Shown here piece by piece: positions 35,736 to 50,116 of a DNA stretch of 64,000 nt. The stretch covers positions 1-64,000 of the forward strand of contig WACJ01000061.1 in the NCBI GenBank assembly GCA_008973525.1, read 5' to 3'. The DNA is from Stenopsyche tienmushanensis (Eukaryota > Arthropoda > Insecta > Trichoptera > Stenopsychidae). A program made the position numbers and the translations under genes. The notes below the pieces were generated by a model. That model did no database searches and was not told where the DNA came from. It saw only the letters and a program-made list of their open reading frames with translations. Each line of letters begins with the position of its first letter. Positions within the stretch are counted from its first letter, which is position 1.

Positions 35736-37553
35736 TAATTGAAATAAATACTGAAAACCTTCAGAATGTGTAAAACCCTTTTTTATATAGGAAATAGCCA
35801 TTCATATTTATGCTGAAACAAGTCTCATACGTCTTAAATAGAGCTTATTTATTTAGCTTTAAGTATAAAATGTATGCAAAGCAAATATAAATTTAATCTA
35901 ATGTTCAAGAAATTCTTTATACGAAGCAATCGAGTTGAGTTTAACTTGAGAAGAAAAGGTCAAATATGAGTTCACAAGATGATAAATTTAGACTTGGATT
36001 CGAACCGTAGCGTGTTGACAATCAAATTGATTACCCTTAAAGTTACAATATCAATCATTATTTTGAAAACTTTATTAATCTATCAAATTAAGATACCCTT
36101 TTTTATTTGTTCTTGGAAAATTCGGAGTCGTTTCAAGTCGCATTTGAAGTCTGCCCGAGAGAACGATATTAATGATATCGTTTCCATTCCAGGCTCTTAT
36201 TATGATTCGTACAATTTAATAGCGACATTTCGGAAATTCATCAATTCAATCTTCTCCGCCGTTATTACATTCTTCTTCAGAACAGCAGAATCGTCCTGCT
36301 TTATATTATATTTAAATACTAAGCTCACGGTTAAACTATACGAAACCGGGGCAAAATGGCAGTCGTTCCGAGAGGAAATTAAACTTTGGACGACTATTGA
36401 CTTGACTCGGTCACGGTTAAATATATTTATTTATATTCTAAAAACGTTTTCATGAACGGCCTTTCAATATTTTATTACGAAGCGAATACGTTTTCACGTG
36501 TACCTAGAAATCTATAACCTTAAATCCAGTTGTGAAAATGTGCCGTAAAGCCTATTCCAAGGCATTTATTTTTACGGCTGATCTGAGGTCAATGGGCACA
36601 GATATGGACCCCGAAGAAAAAATAACGCACACATGGTATTATATTTTCATATAAATATTAGAGAGGGCGAAATAATGGAATAGTTACACTGCCTTTTATA
36701 TTTTTTGACACGCTCAAAAAGCTATAGTGGAAAATATTAAAATGTATTATTGATGCTTACGATACAATCTCCCATAAAATTACTTCAATAAATCCAAAGA
36801 TTTTGACCTAGAGATATTTTATCATACTTTATTACATGGTCATGGTTTGGATACATAGTTTATACAATAACTACTCAAATAAAAACTTTAAATAACATGC
36901 TATAAAACAATATAATGAAGGTACAAGAGTAAAAAAACTTTTTGGAAATATTTATAAATTTTGTAGAAATAATCAGATTTAAAATGATATCGAATAGCTG
37001 AAGTTACTAAACTGAAAAACTCAGCATCAACAATAAATTGCTTAAATTTGGATTTTGGACCGATTTTACTCGAGGAATATAACAACACTGATTTTTGGCA
37101 AATGTTCTCCTTGTTTTCTCAGAAACTTCAGAAACTCTCTGCTTTCACAGTATATTTGCATGCCATCTGATCAACATCCACACTAAATTCTTAATAAAAA
37201 AGTAATAGTTTCTGGAACATGTTTATAATTGTCTTCTACTTGCACACTTTTATGTTTGGTGCTTAGAAAGAGGATGGGCATATAGAATTCCTAGAAAACT
37301 ACGTAACTCAGCAGCTGTGATTATCTAGTTATTTTTCAAAACTCAATGTGCCTCGATTTCAGTGCAATCATTTGTGTTCCATTATATATCTGTTGATTGG
37401 CCGGTTGGCAACAGTTGTTATCGGTCGTGATTTTGTGTGCTCCGCTCATCTGCTCTGTTTTTGAGTAAATAGTGATTTTCGCGTCAATATCTATATCGGA
37501 CTGTGTCGGCGACCGTTTTTTGTGCCACCCTGTGAAAGCGCGGCGCCTGAAAC
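35736..37553. other. no recognised gene
   Basis: The sequence includes a 158-codon plus-strand ORF (35979-36455) without family resemblance and an 8-bp-arm inverted repeat AACGATAT-TAATG-ATATCGTT near 36164. The rest is AT-rich. Confidence 0.4.
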
Positions 37554-37650
37554 CGATTATTAATAGCCTTTCGGCAATATTATCGATGTACATTTGCATC
37601 TTACCAAGTTGGCTTTTGTTTTTAATTATTTGAATTTTTGAAAAATCGAA
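37554..37650 (+). repeat. direct repeat unit 1
   Basis: CGATTATTAATAGCCTTTCG, ATTATCGATGTACATTTG and ACCAAGTTGGCTTTTGTTTT recur with few changes at 37759-37865. About 110 unrelated bases separate the units. Confidence 0.8.
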
Positions 37651-37758
37651 TTCCACGAGTTGTACACGGTAAATATACTATTAGGGGTTGTGCGAGTACT
37701 CCTCGCAGTCGGTTGTATTGTCAGTGTCCCAACAGTGTGTAATCGCAGTAAAAAAAAA

Positions 37759-37865
37759 CGGATAATTAATAGCCTTTTCGGCAACATTATCGATGTACAT
37801 TTGTATCGTACCAAGTTGGCTTTTGTTTTTATTTATTTGAATTTTGAAAAAAAAAAAAAATCGAA
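37759..37865 (+). repeat. direct repeat unit 2
   Basis: Second copy of the unit at 37554-37650. Downstream lies a moderately GC-rich segment ending with CAAG-GTAAGT near 38100, a donor-like site, so the pair may be promoter-proximal repeats of a retroelement or of an untranslated exon. Confidence 0.75.
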
Positions 37866-38699
37866 AATCGTATAATTTTAATTTATTAATTTACTTTTAT
37901 ATTATTATAATTGATTCATACGCTCTGACGAAACGCCGACTACATTTATATGTAAAATTCGCGAGTGACACCGAAAAACATTGTTTTCGTGCATATTACA
38001 TCTGCACAAAAAATGGAACATCTCATCCGCATCACTTGAGATTAACTGCAACAAGGGCAATGACGCAAGTAAGACATAAAAATCCAAGCTTTCAAGGTAA
38101 GTAAATTAACAAATACTCGCACACATCAGCTTTCTATTGTCACATAAACGTGGGAACACTGGGACCAGAAGACAAACCTGCACAACTAGACTCGCGGTCC
38201 GACCGCCAAAGTGCTGTTTCGACTGCTCCCATAATACAGAAATAATAATACACAAAATACATACATCTTGACTGTGGAGCCATTTGATTTTGTTGATGTG
38301 GACCTGACTAGTTGATATTACTTGATACGTTACTTTAACCTATTTGTTTGTTCCAGCTCTGTCTATTTTTTTCCAGTTTGCTCCCAGTCTAACCAATTAA
38401 ATATTGTTTGATTGTGCCCAGTTGACACTAAACGCCGAAGTTCGAATACTTTGATGCGACATAATTACCCTTTGCTAATACAATTTGACTAATACTTCTT
38501 TGCGGCCTAACCACATCTGACTACTCCTAACTACTATGCTTATACGATTTTATGTATTTTAACTATTGGCCACTTTACTTATACATATTTACAGAATAAA
38601 TACCTAAATACTCTTTTAACAGCAAGCTAATACTTAGTTTAACTACTATTCATTGCTACTTTTACAAATCAAGACTTGCTTATCACTCGCTATCCGTTA

Positions 38700-39411
38700 C
38701 ATAGTCGACCCTACCCAAAAATATGGAGCATGATGAACCGTATCGGTTCGGAACCAAGAATTTTTAGGAACAGAACAAGGACAAGAAGAACATCAAAGAG
38801 ACGGCCTCGAAGAGATGCATATGAGGAACTTCACTTTGCAACGTAATCAAAATTGTCTTCCGTTGACTTCTATATCGTTTTGTAATCGCCGAACTGAGAG
38901 GGGCAACCTGAAATGATGGCGAAACCACTCAGTTTCGAATTCGCTCGGGTAAGTTGTACGGTGACGGGGAGACACCCTCAGTTGGTGTAGGAGCGAATCC
39001 GGGATGCACTCAAGCGTCACGTCTGTCTTCACCCTACCCCGGCAACGCCCTAGCGAGGAAAGGGGGGACTGGACTTCTTGTACTCCAGAAAGCCCTTTTC
39101 AGTAGAGTCAAAAAGGTCGTCTAGAGTAGTTTTCCACCATCTCCTATGAAAACTACTCAGTCTTTACAAACCTTCCACATTCCTTATCGAGACGATTGCG
39201 AAAGCGTTCGTCAATACGTTCACTCAGGATACCCGTTGGGTGAACGTTCGAAACAAAACTCGGTGGTAATGCTACCTTCAATATCGAGCGAACGAGGAGG
39301 TGAATGTATGATACAGACGAAATGGATGTAACCCCTTCCTGTGAATGGATATTGAAGAGGCCCATAGTTCTGCAGTGGACTGTTAGTGGCTGCACTATGA
39401 TGATGATGATA
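38700..39411 (+). mobile_element. LINE-type 3' end with ATG-repeat tail
   Basis: A GC-richer stretch ends AGGCCCATAGTTCTGCAGTG-GACTGTTAGTGGCTGC followed by an (ATG)5 tract at 39396-39411. The phrase CTGCAGTGGAC...GGCTG plus a short ATG/GAT microsatellite is typical of RTE-like LINE 3' ends and their SINE partners in arthropods. No reverse-transcriptase motif could be read upstream, so only a 3' fragment or a non-autonomous copy is present. The 5' boundary is a guess from base composition. Confidence 0.5.
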
Positions 39412-41190
39412 TCTGTTAATTATCAATTCGAAAGCACTAGCCTAGTAGGTCCTTCAATATCCATGAATATCATACGAACGGGCGTCCTACCTTTAGATTC
39501 TGCTTTCAGTTTTATTCACTGTGTTCCATCAATTGCAATCTCAATTTCACCCATTACATTTTAGAATGTGCTTGGAATGCTCGTCCTCTCATCCTCAAAG
39601 TCAGAACTAGAAATAATACGGATCCTTTTCTTCTTACGACACACTTTCAAGAAGTTTTCCTCTTCACCATCTGAATCATTCTATCTCTCCACTTTCAATA
39701 TGTTCAGAACTTTTACTGTCAGATTCAGTCAGCCATCCTCAGAACAATCTTTAATCATACTGATAATATTGTTCAATATCCTATTATATCTCCTAGATTT
39801 ACTCATGAAAGTATACATACATACATCATTTACTCATTTCTAGCAAAGTATCCTGGATACTCTGTTAGAAAGCTTGGTAGTTTACAATATCGAACGAAGC
39901 AAACACATAAGGATTGTTTATAAAATCACAACAACTCTTCAACAACAGTTGAAGTATACAGATATGAAACATTATTTCCCAATTTTTTATGTCATTTTTC
40001 AAGTAAATTGTCACTGATCATCAATAATAACTGTTAAATAATATTTTTTAATATAAATAATACTCCAAGCGAAAATTCATCACATTATTTGTCAGAATTA
40101 TTTGATAAGCCCTCATTTCCATCATTCCAAGCAACGTCATATACTGACGTGTTGATTGGACTGTGGCATTCATCGCAACGTCAGCTCCATACCAGTACCA
40201 TGGCAAATGGAATATATTATACTCAGCCGCTATTTCATTTTTCAACAAAAAGAACTGAGTTTTCCGACCCTGAATTTATATTTAAATGGCTTCACTCATT
40301 GTTTATAATGGGCCTTACGACAAAGACCACCGAAAGTTTATGCAAAGTTTTGTTGTGCTTTTGTAAGCTTTGATTTCGAGGGCGGAAAACCTCGGAAAGG
40401 CTGTTTATGTAACTCCTTTCGAATCTTAAAAGTACACGAACAAAGCGTACAAACGAAAAACTAAGTCACTTGAAGAAATAATGACGATCATCATTTAAAA
40501 TCATTACTTTAACATTTTATATTAAATTTATTTAAAAAAAATAAATAATAATATTGAAATTTTATAAATCTCAAATACACGAGTCTATGTTGGGTTTATG
40601 GACGATGTTATTTTATTTTTAAGTGGATAAACAATTTAAGCATACAGATTTTGAACCAATCGAAAGAACCTTTGACAAATTGGACAGTAATGTAGATATT
40701 TCGCCCTCTTAATTTGATCAGCCTCTTTCAATTCGATTCTTTTTACTTTCGAAATAAATTTTCCGTTTGAAGAGAGATGTAACCGAATTTCTTTTTCATC
40801 CCTCTTTACACCAAAATAAGGTACGAGAGCACAATAAAAAGTTTTCCTTTAATAATGGGGTGAACGAAAACAGATGCCCTAATGGAAAATAAAACTTTTG
40901 AAGTGGATGGATCCAGTGGTATGGATTATTTTACGATCTACGGAGAAACGTCAAAACGTCATTCGGATGAAAATAAAACTCACTCTCAGGGTCGTAAAAT
41001 TGCTTGAAAAAAAAAACTCTCCATCCGGATGAAAGGAGACAGAGATGAATTTTCGATGAGTAAATTGAATTTAATATCTGATAACTATATGCAAATTTGT
41101 AAAAAAAACATGATATTTTAAGACCGAAAAAATATTATTTTTTAAAATAATACTAACAATCAGGTCAAAAATTGACAAGCATATACTGTA
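39412..41190. other. no recognised gene
   Basis: Ordinary AT-rich sequence with chance ORFs (39568-39843, 40089-40373). Nothing with family resemblance or paired splice signals. Confidence 0.4.
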
Positions 41191-41194
41191 TAAC

Positions 41195-41680
41195 AAAGCT
41201 GTCAAACTTGCGGCTCACAGCGAATATTTTAGCGCCCCAGCCAACAAAACGAACACAATACTAAAAAAAGTATGTATAATAACGTCACTCCGGAACAGTG
41301 CACAAGGTGTTCTATAAACCAATCAAAAATAAAATTAAAGAAGACTTAAGTCTTTGCGACGAAGCTGAAGGATGATGCTTGGCTACTTATTTATTTCAGC
41401 CTTATATTTTCAATATGTTTTCATCGAAACTAAGTTGCAATAAAAATGAACGAAAAATCGCTCATAAATATCAAATTTTTCAAGAAAAGTGGGAATTGGA
41501 ATATTTTTGCTTTGAAAGAAAAAAAAATCTGTTTGATATGTAATAATGCTATTCATGTACTAAAGTTATATAACATTAAACGTCAATATGAAAAATATTG
41601 CATTAGACCTTCCGGGGATCAATTCCGGGAATTTCAATTCAGCATTAATTCCTGTGTGTTTTTGCTATAAAAACATAGCA
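41195..41680 (+). mobile_element. hAT element fragment (5' end and BED finger)
   Basis: AAAGCTGTCAAACTTGCGGC at about 41198 resembles hAT ends of the type CAGAGCTGTCAAAC..GCGGCCC. About 240 bases on, in the same orientation, comes the BED-finger coding remnant. Base composition and the order (end, spacer, BED finger) agree with the 5' part of an element. Nothing of the catalytic core or the 3' end is seen after 41680. Confidence 0.55.
41446..41670 (+). pseudogene. hAT transposase N-terminal BED zinc finger (GTF2IRD2/FAM200 type)
   Basis: MNEKSLINIKFFKKSGNWNI is followed by FALKEKKICLICNNAIHVLK and LYNIKRQYEKYC. The pattern W...F....K..CLIC...V...K.YN..RHYE..H is the BED finger of hAT-derived proteins such as GTF2IRD2. 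The two Cys are kept, but the paired His residues have become Gln and Cys, so zinc binding is doubtful. The frame runs to a stop at 41670 without further hAT motifs. A decayed fragment is more likely than a host gene. Confidence 0.65.
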
Positions 41681-44630
41681 TTAATATGACCAAACGTAAA
41701 ACATAATAGATTGTTAGATTTTTTATGTTTCCTTTAAATTTCTGACTAAGCCAATATTTTTGATTATTAATAAATTCAAAATGGACAATTCTTTGCATCT
41801 CACTTAGCACACAAAGTATTTTTTCCCATAGTTAAACTGGATATAAAGAGTTTAAATGGACGAATCCTTAGCAACGTCTGCTGATTTTTGTCTTTATTTT
41901 TTCTCGCATAAATTTTTATTTGTATGTGGTTATTTGTTAGCCATAATTAATGTGGTATTCAAAAATCAAATTCCTTTGACGTTAACCTTTCTTCGTTCGA
42001 TGTTTTAGTCGCTTTTTTGCCAATACATTGAGCATTAAAAGCCTAATATGTACATCGTCATTTTCGAGCTATCAGTTTTGATTGACAGAATAATTGAATG
42101 CAAACATATGTGAGTGAATATGAATAGATTACTATTTTTTGTTATTTTAAAACGATTCAGAAGCTCTCAACAATTTATCGAATGTAAAATATTTAGATAA
42201 AAATATTGAATATTTCTCAAAAACAAGCAATAAAATTATCATTTAATATCATCATTTTTATGTAAGAAATGATTAGAGAAAACACAAGGTAATTCATAAA
42301 ATAAATTCAAATAGTTAATAAGAACGCCCACAGTTAGAGACATAATATCATTAAGAAAAGAATCGCCAATTACCTGCCGGGAACATGAAAGTATTTGTCA
42401 TCGATAATTGGCTACGATGAATAGATGACGTTATTTCCCACACAGACAATAATATATTGCAGGTGACACATGAGCGTTTATAAATGGATAAGAAAAGGGA
42501 TATTCTCATTTATTCTCCCCGTTCCTCCAATATTTTCCCGAATTTCTTACAAGCGTCCTTCAGCGTACATTTTATAAATTCGACGAAATGAAAATTTCCG
42601 CCGAGTATGATTAAAAATCGTCACAAATCTGTGACACATTTGATAGATCCAATTTTTTTAGGACCTCAGGGGGTACATGTTTTTTGAGACCTAGACATGT
42701 TCTGTTTTTTATAACAATATGAATTGCTGACAGCGCCAGTCATTTTTCCAGCTCGCCCGATTTCTTCTTATTTTGTATCTCCTTTAGCACACACCCGGGC
42801 TACAAAGCCGTCGTCCTTAAGAAATGAAGGCTGTATTCCCGCTTACGCAACCTTTTGTAAAACAGCCACCCCATAACTCGACATACACACTCTTTCCTAT
42901 GTAAATTACGCTCGTTTTGTAAATTTCTTTCTTTTGAATATTCCCATATCGGCTTATTTTGAATTTTCCCCCGTACGTGTAGGCCGCTTCATCCACTGAT
43001 TTGAGTCCTTGTGCTGTTTATTTTCTTTTCTTCGAACTAGTCCTTTGAAGCAATATTAAATTTCATTAGAGCTTCAACGAAAGAAAAATACTTTATTTCA
43101 TCGCGTAATAAAGCCCCGTTTTAGTTCCAAGTATAAAATGCTGAAGCGATATTTCTAAAGTGTGATTAATAATTTGGTTTCGACTCGAAGTTATCCATAG
43201 CTATATGAGTTGGTCTCGTGCAATGGTTCTTAATCTTAAAATCCAAGTTTGGCCTTAGAAGTGCTTTAACAGACCATTTATCTTTGGAAGTAACTTTGGG
43301 AAATTCTTGTTAAAACTACTTTTAATTTAAACCTATGGTTTCTAGCTACTACTTGAGGTCGAAATAATTTTGACGTAGTCCGAAATCTTTAGAAAATAAT
43401 TTCATAATGAATGTAAATATTTTTAAATAAACTACTTTAACCTCGATAACGTTTGCTATATTTAACAGCATCGTTGTGTGCATCCACATACAGAAAATTT
43501 GTTTTGGAAATCATCAGTACTTTTTTAGCATAAAATTTCTCGAATAGCAATAATGAGTCTTTGGCTAATTGTTCAATACAATTGAATGCATTTTTAATAC
43601 CAATTTTTATTTAATCTGAAAAAATACGAACATTAACAAAATTTAGATGTATTTTTTAAAGAACATAAAATTAACAAAGGGAGTGTTTTTTTATAAACGC
43701 CCTCCAGGTATATATCCCTAAGCGTCCCTTTAGCTACGCTTATGATTGGCATTGTAATTAATTTTCCAATAATCGGAAGTTGACCCTAGACCTTTATTAA
43801 AAGAGTTCAGGAGCTCACTCGCGATGTCAACACTTAATTAAAATTATAATTTGGACTCAAAATATTTTTGTTTTGATAAATTTATGATATTTTGCTATTA
43901 CGCCAAGATAATTTTGGAACGGACCAAATGAAGCTATTTGTTTTATAAATCAACGTTTAATTACCTCTTTTGAAATTCCATTCTAAATTAATACTCGGTG
44001 AAATATTTTTTTTTTCGTTAAAGGGTAATCATTTACGTTATAATTTGAAGATTATCATCGAACTGATTAAGATTTGTTTCGATAGGATACATTCCATAAA
44101 TTCTTTGCTCTTTATTAATTTTGCTGAGTGGCATCAAATAAGACGTTCTGGCCTTATCTAGAAACACTCAAGAACACCCCAATCATTTTTTATTCCATCC
44201 AATGCTAAATTTGGCATAGTCATTTATTAGAGCAAGTACTGGTAAAGTGATTGAATTTGAATCCAGTTATTAGGAAAAAAAAAATTACTATATTAATATA
44301 TTTGGAAGATTGGAAATATTTTTAATGCAAAGTTTCATATATATTATAATTTAAATATACAAATAGTTTTGCTACTTACTCTTAGATTATTTCCTACTTA
44401 AATAACATTTCTTCCCAAATAATTCTATCATTATTTTAACACGCGTAGAAGGTAAATGGGAAATCACCACATGAAAAATCCTTTCCCTAATAAGGTCTCA
44501 TATGGAAATCACTGTCTGACAACCGATATGGCATCTTAAGTTGAACTATGGCATAAGTTCGAAAATAATAAACTACAAAGCTGATAAATACATAATTTTA
44601 TACCATATGAAGATTTGGAATTTCGTGAGA
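41681..44630. other. no recognised gene
   Basis: AT-rich. The patch 42640-42990 is less AT-rich but unreadable as an exon. Confidence 0.4.
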
Positions 44631-44684
44631 CCGTAATTGAGAAAGGTTCTGTGCAATATTTAATATGTTCGACTATTCGAAATT
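44631..44684 (+). repeat. dispersed repeat, copy 2 (partner at 7790)
   Basis: Contains AGGTTCTGTGCAATATTT, then a TGTT-CACTATT-like segment ending GAAATT, as in the copy at 7790-7843. Confidence 0.5.
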
Positions 44685-47600
44685 GGCTAACGTTATGCAA
44701 ACTTTAATTAACCCTTAATACGATGTCATTGTTAAGATTTCAATTATTTTGAATTAACGTTTGAGCATAATTTTCAAATATTTCTCTTGTAGTCCAGATT
44801 ACTTTTCTAAATTTGCCAATTCTTTGGAACAAATACAGAGTTCCAATTTACTTTCTCGGGTAATTCAAAGGATCATATCATTGCTGGATCCAAGATAGTT
44901 TCTTCACATTTAATTAAAAGCAGAGTTTTTCCATTTATTTCCAGCAGCTCATATGTGTGCCGAAGAAATTCCAGCATCTGATGGTCTTATTAACTCTTGA
45001 CGTGTCACTCGAGTCGGCCCTGGCAAGGGGAGGCAAAATGTGTCATTTCACTCGAGTCACTACAATAGATGGGGTTACTTTTCAACAAGAATTACATACA
45101 AGAGTGTTGAACTCGTAGAAGACGTGTCACTCCGAGAGGAAAACTTTTGTCGCTTAATTCTGAGTCGAGGAAACTCCTTATGGAATTTTCTACTACACCT
45201 GACGCGAAACATCACACGTCCAATTTGCAATGAACCGACGATTAAAGAAGAATTTCCATAAACTTAAGTCGACTGAATTATGTTTTTCAAGCGTTTTTTT
45301 TAATTAAATACCGAAATTTTAAATTTAGCGTTAAAAGCGACTCTTAATAACTCGGCCTCTAATTTATTCATATTTCTTTGGCAATTACGGCCAGCAAGTT
45401 TAATGAATATTCATAACTCTCTTGAGGGAACGAATTCTCAAATCGCTAATCTCTAATCAAAATCTTTTAAGTATAAAAACCTACTTAAAGATTTATATCT
45501 TGAAAACCGCTTCAATATAATAACCGTATCAAGGGTGCATATTTTTTGACTATATTAAAAATAATATGAGCAAAAATCGTTTGATTGAAGTAGATTATCA
45601 AATGTATCAAAAATAAATAACACAATCGTTGTCAATATTCTATCAATAAGAACTACTGCTACTTTTCTATAATATATAATGCTTAATGAATATGTTTTTA
45701 TTAAATAGAACATATAAACGTAAAAAAGCTTACCATTTAGAACCTTGTTCTGCTGATAATAATGCTTATACAAGCAATTTATGCTATTTCAGTTCAATTG
45801 ATCAAGAGTTTAAGCAAGTTTAAGCAAAAACACATTGAATTATTTTTATTGGTTTTAAAGGTTTGCATACCCTTTTCGAATTCAATAATATTTGTTGAAT
45901 AAACCGACATATTTTTGCATTCTGCACAAATACTGTTGCGTTCATTTGCTCGGAAAACCTTTGTGAATGCTGAAATTTCAGTATCCACATTGACTTGATT
46001 TAGAGAGCAAAAACCATTTTATGACAGAATAAGCGTATTTCAAATGAAACAAGCTGAAAGAAATAAGACTGAGGGATGTTTCTACGAATAGAGACAAAAG
46101 ATTCTACGGGCGTAGAACAAATCGGCACGTAACAAAAAAATATTTTTTCTATTAAGCGAGAATGGGTTATGACGACGAAGCTTTTTGCATCTCGGGGAGT
46201 CTGAGAAAAAATGAACCCAATAATATGCGAAATTGATTCAAGATCAGCGATTTGTATTCGCAACTTTTTTTGTTTTTTTTTTTCAGAATAGGCACCGGGG
46301 GTGAGATTATTTCCATTCATTCGTCTGAAAACGTTTCAGCATAAATCATAAACGGGCTTCTGCGGAATCTCTCCATATTCAAGCTTGGCTCTTTTTTATT
46401 GCTGCGTTTTTCAAGTAGGCGAAAAGCTTTCAACCAATCCCTGCAGCGTCCTTTTTAAAGGATATCAGAAAGTCGTGAAAACCTTTTATCACACTTGGGA
46501 TGCTGGAAAGGAAAAGAATCTCAGTGTGAGAGTTTTATACAACTGCAGCAATTAGCACTAAATGGAACGGTGCCATTTAAGAAATGGAAATTTACAATTA
46601 GGAAAACGTTTTATTTATACAAATCGTTGTAAATTCTATAAATTTATAAAATAAATTCATACGCGACAATACTTGTAACTACTTAGTGATTAATGTGGAG
46701 CAACATATTTCACTTTGAATCCCATTATCAATTTCTCTTATTTTTGGAGCGTTATTATGGAATCACAAATGACAATCAATCAATAACAGCGCTAAAGCAG
46801 AAGTAAAAGCATTAATTCATCAAATCCAATAGTCATTTAATTGATGTTATTATGCTGAAAAAAAGTTCGAGATGAAAAAAAATGAAAGTTTGCTTGATCT
46901 AACATCTTCCATCGCCCATATCAAGCACCAAATTTTGATGCAAGCTCTATATTTAGGCCTCCTTTTTGTATAAATCTCGTTTGAGACATTAACACAAAAT
47001 ATTCATATTTGAATACAAAATAAATCAAATATATGAGATATTTCTTCTAACATCCCATTCGTCTGGATAACATTTTTCCTCGCTAAGTATACATCCGTTT
47101 GAGGAATTTGAGGAAATTCTCCCATGAAAATTCCGACTTTTACAATTCAGAACCTTCTCGAAGGAGCTTGTTAAAAGTTATTAATAAAGCATACCGACGT
47201 AAACGAAAATGACAGTTTCATGCGTATGACAGGTATAACGATGAAATATCCTGCTGTGTATCGTATAAATATGGATATATCTTTAAATACGGGGTTAACA
47301 TACTAGAATTTTTAAGTTGGACGACATTGAAAATTATTTATGAATTGAATAAATCAATACGCCAATCTTTCGATATTTTCATACAGCTTTTTTTGACGCA
47401 TGAATTTTCATTTTAAATTAAATTAAAATAATTTTCCATACGTATTACAAGAATATGATGCATTTTCATCTGAAGATTGTACAAGCACGTAGCTAATTTC
47501 ATCCCCTCGCAAATGTAAATTTGAGCTCTAATGCTTGTGACACAAAGTTAATAGGGCTTTAATCTGCGAAAACATTAATTATTATTTAGTTACATATGCA

Positions 47601-50116
47601 TATATTAACATGCTCATGTCAAATAAACAAATATCATATTCATGTTCGTGTCATAGGGTTAATAAAGCCTTCGGGTGTGTTTCTCATGTGAGCACCCTGC
47701 AAAGTATTCGCGTTATTATATAAGTTGGAAAATTATATTCGACATCGAGATACTCTCGGATTTGATGACACATATTTGTATGCTAAATTATTATTTGTTT
47801 AATCATCGATATTTGATAATTTTCTCTGGAATATTAATACGAAATCGTGTGATGTGGGAACGTGCTGGAAATAATATTTGAAAGATAAAAGGTGTAAGCA
47901 AGTTTATCCCCTGGACTGTGTCACGCGGGTGCAGAATAATAATGAAAGTATGCGGTCACTGTGTAGAATATCTGATGATGAAGGGTATAAGGATCTTTCG
48001 TGACATCATATAACAACGCTTAAAAGATGTAAATTCTGTTTAATTTTTCAAAAATGTACCAACGTAATTTATTACTACCTGGACCATGAATACCTTCATT
48101 TCCACGAAACTACCATAACTCATCCGTTCGTTATATATGTAAATAATAAAACTTCCAGACTTGATTCAGTTATTAAATGACGCTTGAAATAATATTATAT
48201 CCTATTGATAAAGTTGCATTTTTTGCAGCAAAAAACATTTTTTTTTGGACGAAGATACTATAATATATATAAAATCGATGAAAGATCTATACTCTTAACA
48301 TTTCACTTTATTATTTATATTGCAATGCAATATCGTTGAAAATTCAGTCATGTGGAGAAATATACAGGCAAAGGTAGTGCAACTTGAAAGATGAACATGA
48401 TGTTCGTATATAACTGATAGAACTCTAGAACTCAGTCAAAAATTTTTCATGAAATAAATTACATGTTAAGGAATCCATCCATACATCTAAGAATTCAATA
48501 GAAACGCTTGATATATTCAATAAACCAAGAATGAGTTTCATACCATGGCAATTTCTTTTTAAGCAGGCCCAAGAAAGAAGCGTCGGATATTCAATTTTCA
48601 GGATTTCAAGTTTCTTAATAAATACTTCCTTTGAATTTTTATTTACCACGTTTTCGTATTCGTCAACGGCATTGCAGAGTTTTCCATATATTCATTTTTT
48701 CCAATGGCAATTTCGCAACTTGGATATCAAATATTTCGTAACATGAAAAAACTTAATCATTTATCCAGCCTAGTATGAAAGGAACTAATGATTTATCTTG
48801 AAATATTACATGTACGACATTTAAGAAACAAAATAAGACACTAAAATACAAGAAAATAATTTGATGAAATTCTATCCCTCTATACTGAAAATTTGGAGTA
48901 ATCAATTAAAATCGATTAATGATGACCCAATAGATCTATTCAATGAAGTTTGGTGATATCGAGCAATACTTGGGTCTTGAAAAGATTATGAGGAAATAAT
49001 TGAGAATTCAAAAACCATATAAAAAAGTCTATAAAGTGAAAATGGGATTTTTATACAATAACATTAAATTAATAAGGATGATCGAGTCTTATAAACTATA
49101 TGAAACTTTTTCGTTAGGGTCGATTTAAAATCATGATTATTATATTACGTTTAGACAATCTGAACCTCTTTTAACAAGAATTTATATTTACAAATTTTTT
49201 TAACCATATGACTGTTTATTTTGTATATAATGCAATTTTTAATAGAAAATCACAAAATTACCATAAAAAATATGTAATTAACTGCGTTTTAATGGTTTAA
49301 CAGATATAATATGACCACATCATTTTTTTTTAATGGGAAAAGTTCTTAATCATCTATATTACAATGCCAAAAAACCCCATTTATATTTTTTATTGCTTTT
49401 GTGCCATTAAAATTAACGAATATTTGGAAGTTTTAGCATTGCGGATCAAAAACTTTTTAAGAATAATCTTTAGAATTGCATGTATTTAATTTACCTTATG
49501 CGTTATGCCTTAAAACGTACTAAAATTATATTTCTGGTCGAATCTAACACACATATTGGAGTGTTTAATTGTTTTTCAAAATGTTTAGTAAAATCATTAC
49601 CTATATTAATTAATGCAAAGTTTTAACATCTTACTGAATAATTTAAGTAAAAGTGCTTTAATGTATTAATAATATTTAAAATATTTAATATAAAAAAGAG
49701 GCATTGCATTGATAAGGGTTGGATAAAGTTGCTCTGGGATATTCATATAATTATTGCATATTAATAGCCTAATAATCAATAATATAATCACTCTGATATC
49801 ATTTATGTTAGTCGATGTATTATTGGCATCAATGTCTTAAGACTGAGATCTGATGAATTTGAATAGTTATATTATTCCAGTAAAATATGACATATATAAT
49901 ATTTTTATCCATTATTATTCCGGATGTATTTTTTCACAACCCAAAGGAGTTGCTTATACATATTGTTTAATAGAGCTTAAAAACGATTCTAATCAATTCA
50001 ATTTTCTTCGAATTCGAAAGGTCATCGTGTATGGAAACCGTGTAACGATTTTTTAATGGTGGGAGCATCAAGGGGGTAGCTACCCTTTAAGTTACAAGTT
50101 GTTTGAACAAATCGGT
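44685..50116. other. no recognised gene
   Basis: Long AT-rich stretch. The ORFs at 45040-45261, 46000-46320 (106 codons, minus) and 48425-48746 were read and show no domain, no signal peptide and no good exon boundaries. Confidence 0.4.

Noticed and set aside
35979..36455. 158-codon plus-strand ORF, the longest in the window
   Set aside because: Composition is Ile/Leu/Lys/Ser driven, no domain or signal peptide is visible, there are no paired splice sites, and it contains a palindromic stretch. Likely chance.
46000..46320. 106-codon minus-strand ORF
   Set aside because: No family resemblance; its Lys-rich segment comes from a poly-T tract on the plus strand.
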